From Legionella yabuuchiae (GTDB lineage Bacteria; Pseudomonadota; Gammaproteobacteria; Legionellales; Legionellaceae), in NCBI RefSeq assembly GCF_900640115.1, contig NZ_CAAAIW010000002.1:1-64000 (forward strand): a DNA stretch of 64,000 bases, written 5' to 3'. The notes under the pieces were generated by a model. The model was not told the DNA's origin, did no database searches, and saw only the letters and a list, made by a program, of their open reading frames with translations. The translations under genes were made by a program, and so were the position numbers. This document shows, in pieces, positions 8,172 through 15,802 of the stretch; the stretch's first letter is position 1, and every line of letters starts with the position of its first letter.

Positions 8172-8269
8172 AAACTCGTTTTATGACTGGTTAGGACCGT
8201 TATAATATGAGTTTGCACCTCTTAATCAATGAATTACCAAATAATTTAAACGCAGGCGTCATACTGAGC

Positions 8270-8336
8270 ATCGTTTGGATGCCGCGGACAAGCCGCGGCA
8301 CGTAGGGCGGCGGGATGAGTTGTCAACAGCCCCTAG
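8270..8336 (+). repeat. Dispersed repeat R1, copy c
   Basis: A 67-base repeat, nearly the exact reverse complement of copy b at 7000-7066, again with the TGCCGCGG-ACAAG-CCGCGGCA hairpin. It closes the transposase/GIY-YIG block on the pyrB side. The 85 bases from here to pyrB are AT-rich and show no gene. Confidence 0.85.
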
Positions 8337-8423
8337 TGATTTTTTCTCACATATGAAGTGTTTTATAGACAAATTATATTCATCGCATAAAATATTGTAA
8401 CATTTTCTGCAGAGAACAAACGC

Positions 8424-9314
8424 ATGCAACATTTTCTTGAAATCAGTCAGTTATCTCGGCACGATGCGGAATCTTTAATTCAAAATGCTTTAAATTTTAA
8501 GAAAAATGGCACATATCCTTCTTATTCGCAATTTACAGCCGCGAATTTATTTTATGAAAACAGTACTCGCACGCAAGTGAGCTTTGAACTGGCGGCAAAC
8601 CACTTAAAAATACCCGTCATTAATTTGGATTTGCAACGTTCTTCAGAGCGCAAAGGAGAGGCAATTGTAGACACGGTCAAAACGTTATCTGCAATGGGTA
8701 TTTCTGTTTTTATTGTTCGACATTCTCAAGATGGATTACCGCAGGATTTAGCTTCTAAAATGCCAAAACACGTTCATATCATCAACGCCGGAGATGGTCA
8801 ACACGCGCATCCGAGTCAAGCGATTTTAGATATGGTCACCATTGTTGAGCATAAGCCTGATTTGAGCCAATTAAAGATAGCGGTAGTTGGGGATATTCTT
8901 CATTCGCGAGTTGCCAACTCATTTCAATGCCTTTGTTCCCTTTTGGGGGTAGGCGAGTTGTCATTGATTGCGCCTGAACTATGGCAGCCCAGAGCAACTC
9001 ACTTTGGACGAGTTACCACTTCACTCAAAGATGGATTGCAAGATGCGGATGTGATTATGTGTCTTCGTGTGCAGCAAGAACGGTTAAACGCAGAAGAAAA
9101 TCTAGATGTAGCCGAATACCGCAAGCATTTTGCGCTGACTCCAAGCGCATTAAAACTGGCTAAACCCGATGCAATGGTCATGCACCCAGGACCAATGAAT
9201 CGCGGGGTTGAAATTGATAATGAAGTGGCGGATGGCCCACAGTCATTTATTTTTAAACAAGTTCAAAATGGTATTTTTGCGCGTATGGCCATTTTACAAG
9301 CGGTATTATACTGA
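8424..9314 (+). CDS. pyrB: Aspartate carbamoyltransferase, catalytic subunit
   Basis: A 296-aa enzyme of pyrimidine synthesis (carbamoyl phosphate plus aspartate to carbamoylaspartate). The carbamoyl-phosphate motif FYENSTRTQVSFE is at residues ~42-54. Further landmarks are IVRHSQDG, HIINAGDGQHAHPSQAILDM (with the catalytic His), KIAVVGDILHSRVANS, MCLRVQQER and VMHPGPMNRGVEID. The length is normal for the unlinked bacterial PyrB (class B/C type). No pyrI regulatory chain or pyrC lies next to it. CAGAGAACAAACGC before the ATG gives only a weak ribosome site. The gene starts 88 bases past the mobile block. Confidence 0.95.
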   Translation: MQHFLEISQLSRHDAESLIQNALNFKKNGTYPSYSQFTAANLFYENSTRTQVSFELAANHLKIPVINLDLQRSSERKGEAIVDTVKTLSAMGISVFIVRHSQDGLPQDLASKMPKHVHIINAGDGQHAHPSQAILDMVTIVEHKPDLSQLKIAVVGDILHSRVANSFQCLCSLLGVGELSLIAPELWQPRATHFGRVTTSLKDGLQDADVIMCLRVQQERLNAEENLDVAEYRKHFALTPSALKLAKPDAMVMHPGPMNRGVEIDNEVADGPQSFIFKQVQNGIFARMAILQAVLY

Positions 9315-9367
9315 GACTAAAATTATACCCAATAACGATTCATCATTCTTATTCTCATCATGGCCGC

Positions 9368-10876
9368 CTAGGTAGTGACCAACGTTTGTTTAAAAGACAA
9401 GGCCAGTTGCAAGTCTTGCAGAAGAACCGCCTCCGAATTGCGTCTATCAGCAATGGTTCTAGAGACTTTCAATAAGCGATGGAACGCTCTTGCAGAAAGC
9501 TTTAATTGACTCAACGCCTGAGTTAAAAAGGCTTGTTCTTGATCGCCCAGAGCGCAGACGGTTTCACAATCTTTTGCAGATAATTTCGCGTTAATACATC
9601 CTTGTCGTTTAAGTTGCTTCTCTCGAATCAACGCTACCTTTTCACGAATCTTGACACTTAGTCCTGATGGATTTTGATTGGGTTTAATGAGTTCTTCTTC
9701 ACTTAATGCTTGGACAGTCAGTTGCATATCAATGCGGTCGAGCAAAGGGCCAGACAGTTTTGCTAAATAGCGATTAATACGTTCAGGGCTGCAAAGGCAA
9801 TTTCCTTTAGGATTACCCCAATGGCCGCATGGACAGGGATTCATAGCAGCAATCAGTTGAAATTGTGCTGGAAACTCCATTTGGCATGCCGCTCTTGAAA
9901 TACAAATATGGCCTGACTCTAAGGGTTCTCTTAAGGTTTCTAATACATGACGATGATATTCTGGCAGCTCGTCTAGAAACAAAACACCATGATGCGCTAA
10001 TGAAATTTCTCCAGGTTTAGGTGGGTTCCCGCCGCCAACGAGGGCTACTGGCGAAGCAGTATGATGCGGTGCGCGAAAAGGGGGCTGGCGCCAGTGGATG
10101 TAATTAGATAGCTTACCGCGAATTGAACGAATAGCTGCGCATTCCAGAGCTTCATCTTCTGATAGCTCCGGCAGTAAAGTACTAAATCTAGAAGCCAGCA
10201 TGGTTTTCCCACTTCCAGGTGGGCCGCTTAATAAAATACTATGCCCTCCGCAAGCAGCGATTTCTAATGCGTTCTTAGCATGCTCCTGGCCTTTGATTTC
10301 TGACCAATCGATTTGAGCATCATCGCGCGTGATCACCGGTCTTGCTGGTAGTTCCATTAACGCGGTACTTTGGCACAAATAACTACATACTTCTCGAAGA
10401 TTATTAGCCGCTAATACATTGCTTTTGTTGGCTAATGAAGCTTCTTCAGCATTAGACTCAGCAATAATTAACTGCTGATGCTCACGTTTGCTTGCTAAAA
10501 CAATAGGTATAATACCTGAAACGCCTCTGAGGCATCCGTTAAGCGCTAATTCAGCTATGAATTCATGAGAGTCCAATTTATCAAGGGGTAATTGCCCTGA
10601 AGCGGCCAGGATGCCAATAGCGATTGGCAGATCAAAACCGCTTCCACTTTTAGGCAAATCCGCAGGCGCAAGATTCACAGTAATTTTACGATAAGGAAAT
10701 TCGAAATGGCTCGTGAGTATTGCGCTTCGTACGCGATCTTTACTTTCTTTAACCGCCGTTTCAGGCAGCCCGACAATCGTGAAGGATGGTAGCCCGTTTG
10801 ATAAATGAACTTCTACGGAGACGGACTGCGCATGGATGCCTAATGCGCTGCGGGTTTTGGTAATGGCTAGATTCAT
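9368..10876 (-). CDS. comM: ComM/YifB Mg-chelatase-like AAA+ ATPase
   Basis: About 502 aa. The N-terminal S5-like domain begins LAITKTRSALGIHAQSV and contains GLPSFTIVGLPETAVKESKD and KITVNLAPADLPKSGSGFDL. The AAA+ core has Walker A LLSGPPGSGKTMLASRF (about residues 218-230), Walker B HHGVLFLDELPEYHR and sensor motifs, with NPCPCGHWGNPKGNCLCSP as the zinc-like insert. ComM is a hexameric branch-migration helicase that promotes integration during natural transformation. I chose the ATG at 10876 over the one at 10912 because family members begin with this MxLAI segment and AGGGAAGCAGAG lies upstream. It is convergent with pyrB. Confidence 0.93.
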   Translation of the reverse strand: MNLAITKTRSALGIHAQSVSVEVHLSNGLPSFTIVGLPETAVKESKDRVRSAILTSHFEFPYRKITVNLAPADLPKSGSGFDLPIAIGILAASGQLPLDKLDSHEFIAELALNGCLRGVSGIIPIVLASKREHQQLIIAESNAEEASLANKSNVLAANNLREVCSYLCQSTALMELPARPVITRDDAQIDWSEIKGQEHAKNALEIAACGGHSILLSGPPGSGKTMLASRFSTLLPELSEDEALECAAIRSIRGKLSNYIHWRQPPFRAPHHTASPVALVGGGNPPKPGEISLAHHGVLFLDELPEYHRHVLETLREPLESGHICISRAACQMEFPAQFQLIAAMNPCPCGHWGNPKGNCLCSPERINRYLAKLSGPLLDRIDMQLTVQALSEEELIKPNQNPSGLSVKIREKVALIREKQLKRQGCINAKLSAKDCETVCALGDQEQAFLTQALSQLKLSARAFHRLLKVSRTIADRRNSEAVLLQDLQLALSFKQTLVTT

Positions 10877-10984
10877 AATGATTCTCTGCTTCCCTGGTTG
10901 GACCATTGGCATTCTAACGAATCAAAATATATGAGTACAGTAAAATTTATACCCATTCCACCTGAAGATACTGGATTTTCGCTA

Positions 10985-11107
10985 TCAATTTTTTCGCCTT
11001 GCCGCATTTAAAAAAACTCGCAGGGGAATGAGCCATTACTCGCTTTTTAAAATGCGACAGGCCAAAAAATAAAGGCGCCTAAAAACTCGCATTTTGAACG
11101 ATCAAGG
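10985..11107. repeat. Palindromic MITE-like repeat R2, copy 2 (left end decayed)
   Basis: It shares the inner arms GCATTTAAAAAAACTCGC and GCTTTTTAAAATGC, the core GAATGAGCCATTACTCGC, and the right end CTCGCATTTTGAACGATCAA with copies at 4349-4509 and 34143-34295. The left terminal repeat is no longer recognisable. It fills the gap upstream of comM and downstream of ubiK. Confidence 0.75.
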
Positions 11108-11121
11108 TAACAATGAGAACA

Positions 11122-11370
11122 CTATTTAGATTTTTTTTTCGAAAGCACGTCAATTTGTTTTTGTAGAGCTTCTACTTTCTCGCGAGTACGCAACAAAACT
11201 TTAACTTGCACATCAAATTCTTCGCGTGTTACTAGATCCAGTCGTTTAAAAGCCGATTTTAAGATTTCTTGAAACTTCTGTTGGATATCCTTTTCTACTT
11301 CCTGTAAGCTGCTTGGCAAAGCTGCGTAGAGTTTTTTGGCTAATTCATCGAAATCTTTTGGTTCAAACAT
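11122..11370 (-). CDS. ubiK: UbiK/YqiC-like accessory factor
   Basis: An 82-aa BMFP-fold protein. The N-terminal half is amphipathic (FDELAKKLYAALPSSLQEVE, DIQQKFQEILKSAFKRL). The family hallmark LVTREEFDVQVKVLLRTREK leads into a C-terminal coiled coil (VEALQKQIDVL) and a Lys-rich tail. UbiK supports aerobic ubiquinone synthesis as a partner of UbiJ and can form trimers on lipid. Length and motif are normal. The gene is monocistronic here and diverges from the P-II gene 96 bases away. Confidence 0.88.
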   Translation of the reverse strand: MFEPKDFDELAKKLYAALPSSLQEVEKDIQQKFQEILKSAFKRLDLVTREEFDVQVKVLLRTREKVEALQKQIDVLSKKKSK

Positions 11371-11466
11371 GACTGCTCCCTATACCGTTTTGACTTTATT
11401 GAAAGTCTAGCAGAGTTCACTGTTAACGGCTATGGGATTTCAAATTACCTTTGTTGAGTTGATGCT

Positions 11467-11808
11467 ATGAAAATGATTATGGCTATTATTAAACCGTTCA
11501 AATTAGACGATGTTCATGAGGCGTTAATGGAAATTGGTGTTCCTGGGATTACCATCTCAGAAACCAGAGGATTTGGTCGTCAAAAAGGACATACCGAGTT
11601 GTACCGCGGTGCAGAGTATGTGGTTGATTTTTTGCCCAAAATTAAAATTGAATTGGCGTTGCCAGACGATATGATTGAAGCCGCCATCGATGCAATCTGT
11701 AAGTCCGCGTATACGGGTAAAATTGGTGACGGCAAACTATTTGTCTATGATCTACAGCACGTAGTCCGAGTTCGAACCGGCGAGGTCGATAAAGACGCAT
11801 TAACCTAG
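11467..11808 (+). CDS. glnK: P-II nitrogen regulatory protein
   Basis: A 113-aa P-II signal protein. It has MIMAIIKPFKLDDVHEAL at the start, the T-loop GHTELYRGAEYVVDFLPK with the uridylylation Tyr at residue 51, the B-loop YTGKIGDGKLFV (residues ~82-93) that binds ATP/ADP, and the C-loop VVRVRTGEVDKDAL. It senses 2-oxoglutarate and adenylate charge. Whether it is GlnB-like or GlnK-like cannot be told without an amtB neighbour, so the symbol is approximate. It is convergent with the EVE-domain gene and the stop codons overlap by 4 bases. Confidence 0.9.
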   Translation: MKMIMAIIKPFKLDDVHEALMEIGVPGITISETRGFGRQKGHTELYRGAEYVVDFLPKIKIELALPDDMIEAAIDAICKSAYTGKIGDGKLFVYDLQHVVRVRTGEVDKDALT

Positions 11809-12275
11809 GACGCTGCTAATCGTTGCATGATAAAATCCCACTCGTTAGAGCCTACTGGCATGACTGAGAGGCGGTTGCCCTTGCGTAGTAAAGTCATCCC
11901 TTGAAGCTCAGGATGTTTTTTTAGCTCATTTAATGAAATGAGTTTTGGAAATTTTTCTTTAAATTGCACATCCACCATAAACCATCTCGGATTATCGGGC
12001 GTACTATTCACATCGGGATGCTCGCTGTTTGGGTCAAAGGCCGTATGATCCGGATAGGCGTTACTGATAACTTTAGCAATCCCTGCAATCCCGGGAGGAT
12101 TGCAATTTGAGTGATAAAAAAACACAAGATCGCCAATGTTCATATCATCCCGCATAAAATTACGGGCTTGATAATTTCGTACGCCATCCCAAGCCGATGT
12201 TTGATTGGGAGATGCTTTTAGGTCATCTATGCTAAAACAAGAAGGTTCTGATTTCATTAACCAATATTGGGTCAT
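11805..12275 (-). CDS. EVE domain-containing protein (YTH-like fold)
   Basis: About 156 aa, all one EVE domain: YWLMKSEPSCFSIDDLKA, SAWDGVRNYQARNFMRDDM, GDLVFFYHSNCNPPGIAGIA and the C-terminal PELQGMTLLRKGNRLSVMPV. EVE domains are PUA/YTH relatives that bind modified bases in RNA or DNA; the specific ligand here is unknown. The ATG at 12273-12275 overlaps the TGA of the upstream cyclo-ligase gene (ATGA), so I prefer it to the ATG four codons upstream. Translational coupling with the cyclo-ligase is likely. Confidence 0.9.
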   Translation of the reverse strand: MTQYWLMKSEPSCFSIDDLKASPNQTSAWDGVRNYQARNFMRDDMNIGDLVFFYHSNCNPPGIAGIAKVISNAYPDHTAFDPNSEHPDVNSTPDNPRWFMVDVQFKEKFPKLISLNELKKHPELQGMTLLRKGNRLSVMPVGSNEWDFIMQRLAAS

Positions 12276-12865
12276 GGTTCGCTCCAATAAATTTTTTGTT
12301 CAGTGATTACAACTGCCAAGGGGATATCCCAAGGATCAGGTTGTATAAATTCTACTTTTTGAGTCTCAAAGGCAACTCCTGCAGTAAGTTGCAGTTCCTT
12401 TTGGGATAGGGTTCGATCGTAATATCCCGCTCCCATCCCTAGGCGAGTGCCACGTTCATCAAATCCAAGTAATGGCATAAAAATTATATCCAGCTCTTCA
12501 GGCTTGGCTTGATAAGCCAAGTCAATGATTGGTTCATTAATATTAAAACGATTTTTAACCCATTTTGTCCTGGTATCCGCTGGAAGAAAAGCTAGTGTTA
12601 AATCAGGTTGTAAGACAGGAAAGTAACACGTTTTATTTTGATGTTGAGCAAATTGCCAAAGTTCATCTAGGTTAACCTCTCCCGAAATAGCGTTGTATAA
12701 CGCGATGTTCGTTGCCCGCTTAAATGCGGCTAGATGTTTAACCTGGCTGCAAATCTGATGAGAACGTTTATCTTGCTCATCTTTAGGTAAAAGATTCCGC
12801 AATTTTTTTAATTCTTTTCTAAGTTCGGCTTTTGATTGGTTGCTCATAATATAAAGAGTGTTCAT
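12272..12865 (-). CDS. ygfA: 5-formyltetrahydrofolate cyclo-ligase
   Basis: A 197-aa enzyme that converts 5-formyl-THF plus ATP to 5,10-methenyl-THF. The N-terminal KAELRKELKKLRNLL and the basic ATP-binding residues are typical. YNAISGEVNLDELW contains the folate-binding region, and the signature DIIFMPLLGFDERGTRLGMGAGYYDRTL carries the ATP loop. Two ATGs are possible (12865 and 12847); neither has a convincing ribosome site, and the shorter one gives the usual family N-terminus. In many gammaproteobacteria this gene follows 6S RNA; see the upstream note. Confidence 0.9.
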   Translation of the reverse strand: MNTLYIMSNQSKAELRKELKKLRNLLPKDEQDKRSHQICSQVKHLAAFKRATNIALYNAISGEVNLDELWQFAQHQNKTCYFPVLQPDLTLAFLPADTRTKWVKNRFNINEPIIDLAYQAKPEELDIIFMPLLGFDERGTRLGMGAGYYDRTLSQKELQLTAGVAFETQKVEFIQPDPWDIPLAVVITEQKIYWSEP

Positions 12866-12954
12866 AGCAAGGTGAAGCGATATTTATTTTGCTGAGTAAT
12901 CCCGCCATGAGTGATCTGTTCGGAAGCACGAATTGCTGTGGAACTTATTTTTCT

Positions 12955-12986
12955 TGATTATCACAAAGATATATTTCATATTGCAA
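12955..12986 (-). promoter_or_regulatory. Sigma70-like promoter upstream of ygfA
   Basis: On the minus strand, TTGCAA and GATAAT are separated by 18 bases, about 90-110 bases before ygfA. It is the only good promoter-like pair in the 336-base gap between ygfA and the 60-aa gene on the other strand. The transcript would have a long leader, possibly hosting a small RNA, but I could not recognise a 6S RNA consensus. Confidence 0.45.
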
Positions 12987-13106
12987 GAGAAATCCTTTTT
13001 TTGGCCCAAGTCGGTCTTTTCGCATTAATTTTTTTTAAAAAAACTAGGCAAATCGTAAAATTTAAGGTATATACGCTTCGCCTGTAACGATTGTTTATGG
13101 GAATAC

Positions 13107-13125
13107 CTAGGGGAATACCCCCTAG
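13107..13125 (+). other. Small hairpin in the 5' region of the PA3496-like gene
   Basis: CTAGGGG-AATAC-CCCCTAG is an inverted repeat about 75 bases before the start codon of the 60-aa gene. It could be a leader structure or an operator. There is no further evidence. Confidence 0.35.
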
Positions 13126-13201
13126 TTTAAGGTTTCGCGACTCTGATAAGCATGAATCAGCAGCGAAGTTTAATTGCTATTTTAACTTTCGAGAGGATAG
13201 C

Positions 13202-13384
13202 ATGAGTAATTTATACGATGAAGATGAAGAAAAAGAGTTACTGGCAGAAGATGAGTTTGTCGAAGCCGATGAACTTATCCTAGATAGCCGTATTGGCTCA
13301 ACATCCGATGCGCGCAGACGTTTGGAAAATTTGTTAGAGGAGAAACGTCTGCGTGAAGAACTCGATGATTTTCTAGACTATTAG
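13202..13384 (+). CDS. PA3496-family small acidic protein
   Basis: 60 aa, very acidic (LYDEDEEKELLAEDEFVEAD), with the C-terminal ARRRLENLLEEKRLREEL followed by DDFLDY that marks the PA3496-type putative envelope-integrity family. GAGAGGATAGC before the ATG at 13202 is a good ribosome site. The frame is open for a further 37 codons upstream, but that part is low quality and crosses a hairpin, so it is not included. The function is not established. No membrane segment or signal is visible. Confidence 0.75.
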   Translation: MSNLYDEDEEKELLAEDEFVEADELILDSRIGSTSDARRRLENLLEEKRLREELDDFLDY

Positions 13385-13423
13385 ACTGTTTTTTACAGTT
13401 GACGGTAATCAATTCGCGGTGTT

Positions 13424-13451
13424 CAGAAGTACGCTATATAGCGTACTTCTG
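13424..13451. other. Perfect 28-base palindrome
   Basis: CAGAAGTACGCTAT followed immediately by its exact reverse complement, 40 bases after the PA3496-like gene and 20 bases before the aminotransferase start. No T-run follows on the plus strand. It may be a terminator stem, an operator, or a cruciform site. Confidence 0.7.
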
Positions 13452-13470
13452 ATAAGCGTTAAATTTATTT

Positions 13471-14277
13471 ATGCCCAATCCCATCATTATAAAACATTCC
13501 AAATTCTCAGCCCACCGCTTAATGTTAGGGGAGGGGATATTTGAAACCATAAGAATTGAAAGAAAGCAACCTCGTTATTCCTTTTTGCACTGGCAGAGGA
13601 TGCGTCAAGCAGCCGAGTTCCTTAACATTCCTTTTGAACTTTCCCAAAATGAATGGAAAAAAGAACTTCAAGCTTGTATTACCGACGCCAATTTAGAACA
13701 GGGTGGGGTGAAAGTTATCTTAACAAGCGGTGGGGCTGAGCGCGGATTAAGTGCCAAGGCATTGGATTCAAACTTATGGTTTAATGCATTTACGTTGCCC
13801 CAGCAGTCCAACGCGATTACTCTCATCTCTGCTCCTTGGGTAAGAGACTCCAAAAATCCTATCTATCACTACAAATCGATTAATTATTTAGAGGCTATCC
13901 AGGCCCAGCGTTTAGCTAAAACAAGCGGCGCAGAGGATGTATTGTTTTTTAATACCGAAGGTTTTGCCACAGAAACCACGGTCGCAAATATTTTTGCCAT
14001 ACACAATGACGTCTTATACACGCCTTCGCTTAACTGTGGTTTACTGGCTGGTATCATCAGAGCCAGACTTATTCAAATAGCCACAATATGCAACATAAAA
14101 TACGTTGAGGGCTTGCTTTCTCGCTCGTTGCTTCAAAACGCCGAAGCTTTATTTGTGACAAACGCATTAGTTTTACTAATGCCCATCCAACGATTTGATG
14201 GACAATCGTTTAATATAAGGAACCCCATGATGCTCGAACTCCAGGCGCTTATATCAGCCGATTCAGAGCACTTCTAG
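13471..14277 (+). CDS. Aminotransferase class IV protein (PabC / D-amino acid transaminase-like)
   Basis: A 268-aa fold-type IV PLP enzyme. The N-terminal LMLGEGIFETIRIERKQP corresponds to the GDGhFET motif. The PLP Lys lies in IYHYKSINYLEAIQAQRL, and the cofactor-binding region reads EDVLFFNTEGFATETTVANIF, then GLLAGIIRARLI. These match 4-amino-4-deoxychorismate lyase (folate pathway) and D-alanine transaminase about equally. No pabA/pabB or folate genes adjoin, so the reaction is left open. It is convergent with the TVP38 gene, overlapping by 4 bases. Confidence 0.82.
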   Translation: MPNPIIIKHSKFSAHRLMLGEGIFETIRIERKQPRYSFLHWQRMRQAAEFLNIPFELSQNEWKKELQACITDANLEQGGVKVILTSGGAERGLSAKALDSNLWFNAFTLPQQSNAITLISAPWVRDSKNPIYHYKSINYLEAIQAQRLAKTSGAEDVLFFNTEGFATETTVANIFAIHNDVLYTPSLNCGLLAGIIRARLIQIATICNIKYVEGLLSRSLLQNAEALFVTNALVLLMPIQRFDGQSFNIRNPMMLELQALISADSEHF

Positions 14278-14909
14278 CGCTTGGAGCGTTTTTGTTTACA
14301 ATGGTAAAAGAGAAGGTAAGCCAGGGCTAAGATAATGATAAGGCCCAAAAAAATTCGTTTGTATAAGACGCCGGATTTTGCCAGAAAATCTATGCCTGCG
14401 TATCCAAAATAAGTCGAGATGATTTCGAGTGGAATAAGGAAAATAAAAGTGCTTAAGACATAGTGACTAAATTTTATTCGAGTTAGTCCTAATCCGTAGT
14501 TCACTAAATTAAATGGAACTATGGGTACGAGTCTTAGAAACGCCACAAATTGCCATCCTCGCCGCTCTACTCCCTGAATAAGTTGGTTTACATGCTTGTT
14601 TTGTTTTGAATGTACCCAGTCACTGAGCCAGTAACGACTTATGGCAAACGCCATAGCAGCACCTATGGTCGCTCCAATCACATTGAATATGGTCCCTAAT
14701 GCAGGCCCGAACAACGCTCCACCAGCTAAAGTCACCACCATCGTTGGCAAAAAAAATAAAGTGGCAACACAATATAAAAAAAGAAAAAAAACAGGGGCTA
14801 TATAACCTAAGTTATTTATCCAGTTGATAATTATCGGGACTTGGTGCGGAAAAAGCGTTGCACCAAATGCCAAGCCTGCTATCGCGAACGCGATGCAAAA
14901 ACTTTTCAT
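14274..14909 (-). CDS. TVP38/TMEM64 family membrane protein
   Basis: A 211-aa protein with about five membrane segments. The VTT/SNARE-associated core is present: VTLAGGALFGPALGTIFNVIGATIGAAMAF, then WQFVAFLRLVPIVPFNLVNY with the conserved R-x-x-P, and GLTRIKFSHYVLSTFIFLIP. DedA-superfamily proteins of this type act as lipid scramblases or transporters in related systems; the substrate here is unknown. The C-terminus is very basic (YHCKQKRSKR). It starts divergently from the orphan small gene at 15223. Confidence 0.88.
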   Translation of the reverse strand: MKSFCIAFAIAGLAFGATLFPHQVPIIINWINNLGYIAPVFFLFLYCVATLFFLPTMVVTLAGGALFGPALGTIFNVIGATIGAAMAFAISRYWLSDWVHSKQNKHVNQLIQGVERRGWQFVAFLRLVPIVPFNLVNYGLGLTRIKFSHYVLSTFIFLIPLEIISTYFGYAGIDFLAKSGVLYKRIFLGLIIILALAYLLFYHCKQKRSKR

Positions 14910-15222
14910 AGACAGGTAGTGTTAAAAATCATAGGGTTGTACTTTATTACAGGAGATTTATGGAAGCAAGTGTTAATAAACAAAGGTCTTCGTACCGAAC
15001 AAAACACCACTGAATTAATGCGTGCCCGCGCCCTTGTGCGTGTATATAATGGACAGAGATTACTATTTTAATGAACATAGAGACAATTCAGAATAACAGA
15101 TTCAGTATAGAAAACGTGAGCTGGTTCAAATTATGAAAAAAAGATTCACAAAGATTTGGCTTAATAAAATCTTAATATTTTTTAGTTATAATTTTTAATA
15201 AGCTTATTTAACTGGGTGTTGT
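14910..15222. other. Intergenic region without a convincing gene
   Basis: 313 AT-rich bases. A 17-codon frame after AGGAGATTT (ATG at 14960) ends quickly, and a neighbouring frame spells VLINKGLRTEQN to 15071 without a good start. Both may be remnants of one small gene broken by a frameshift, but I cannot assign it. Confidence 0.4.
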
Positions 15223-15459
15223 ATGAAAAACGCTACGGTGACATCATACAATCGTATGCAAGATTTACTTGGCTCGAAAAAAGAACCAGGAAACGACCTG
15301 CATTGTAATCAATCTTCAAAAGACGAGTTACTTGAGGCCCAATCCCCACACCCTGAAAAAGAAACGCCTCCTAAATATGAGCCTGAGTCTTTAGCCATGA
15401 CGGCAATTTTAACGGCTTGCCTCGGCAAAAAACCAGAGAAAGAGAACCAGCCACGATAA
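15223..15459 (+). CDS. Orphan small hydrophilic protein upstream of icmT
   Basis: 78 aa, rich in Glu, Lys, Pro and Ser (KKEPGNDLHCNQSSKDELLE, PHPEKETPPKYEPESLAMT). It has no signal peptide or membrane segment and looks mostly disordered, with a short helical stretch LAMTAILTACLG near the C-terminus. GGGTGTTGT before the ATG is a weak ribosome site. I do not recognise a family. It ends 344 bases before icmT, and an inserted repeat lies between. A Glu-rich, disordered protein beside a Dot/Icm locus could be a substrate, but that is speculation. Confidence 0.5.
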   Translation: MKNATVTSYNRMQDLLGSKKEPGNDLHCNQSSKDELLEAQSPHPEKETPPKYEPESLAMTAILTACLGKKPEKENQPR

Positions 15460-15556
15460 GTTATTTGTGCAGGAAAATAACGCCCCTTCCTCGCGGGTAC
15501 TTTTAATGTGCATTAAAAACTATTTTAATGAAGCAACCTCTTGGTGAGTTGTACAC

Positions 15557-15724
15557 GGCTGTCCCACCATAAATTTATGTGCACTTATAAGCATAGTTGA
15601 CCCTTTCTAACTCAAAACGCGTTGTTGCGAGCCATGGCGAAGCAATCCAGTTCGATGCTTTTAATGCACATCGTCCTGGATTGCTTCACTTCGTTCGCAA
15701 AGACGTCATTTTGATGGGACAGCC
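15557..15724. mobile_element. MITE-like insertion with terminal repeats and flanking duplication
   Basis: The ends are GGCTGTCCCA (15557-15566) and TGGGACAGCC (15715-15724), perfect 10-base inverted repeats. Nested arms AAGCAATCCAG and CTGGATTGCTT lie inside. The element is flanked by nearly identical ~15-base direct repeats, TGGTGAGTTGTACAC on the left and TGGTGAGTTGTAACAC on the right, as expected for target-site duplication. It has no coding capacity. It lies just upstream of the icmT promoter. Confidence 0.75.
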
Positions 15725-15741
15725 CTGGTGAGTTGTAACAC

Positions 15742-15769
15742 TTGCATTGTGATTATGGAACGATATACT
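15742..15769 (+). promoter_or_regulatory. Probable icmT-icmS promoter
   Basis: TTGCAT (15742-15747) and TATACT (15764-15769) with a 16-base spacer, 34 bases before the icmT ATG. This is the best sigma70-like pair in the gap. The -35 box starts inside the right-hand flanking duplication of the inserted repeat, so the insertion abuts the promoter. Confidence 0.6.
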
Positions 15770-15802
15770 TTAAGTAAGGCAATTCTTAGGAATTAAATTA
15801 AC

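Noticed and set aside
12866..13020. 6S RNA (ssrS) gene call
   Set aside because: Position is right, but I could not fold the expected closing stem and large central bubble by eye, so it is kept as a question only.
14841..15071. 76-codon plus-strand frame overlapping the TVP38 start
   Set aside because: Most of it is antisense to the TVP38 N-terminus and no start fits a ribosome site; only a short 3' part could be a remnant.
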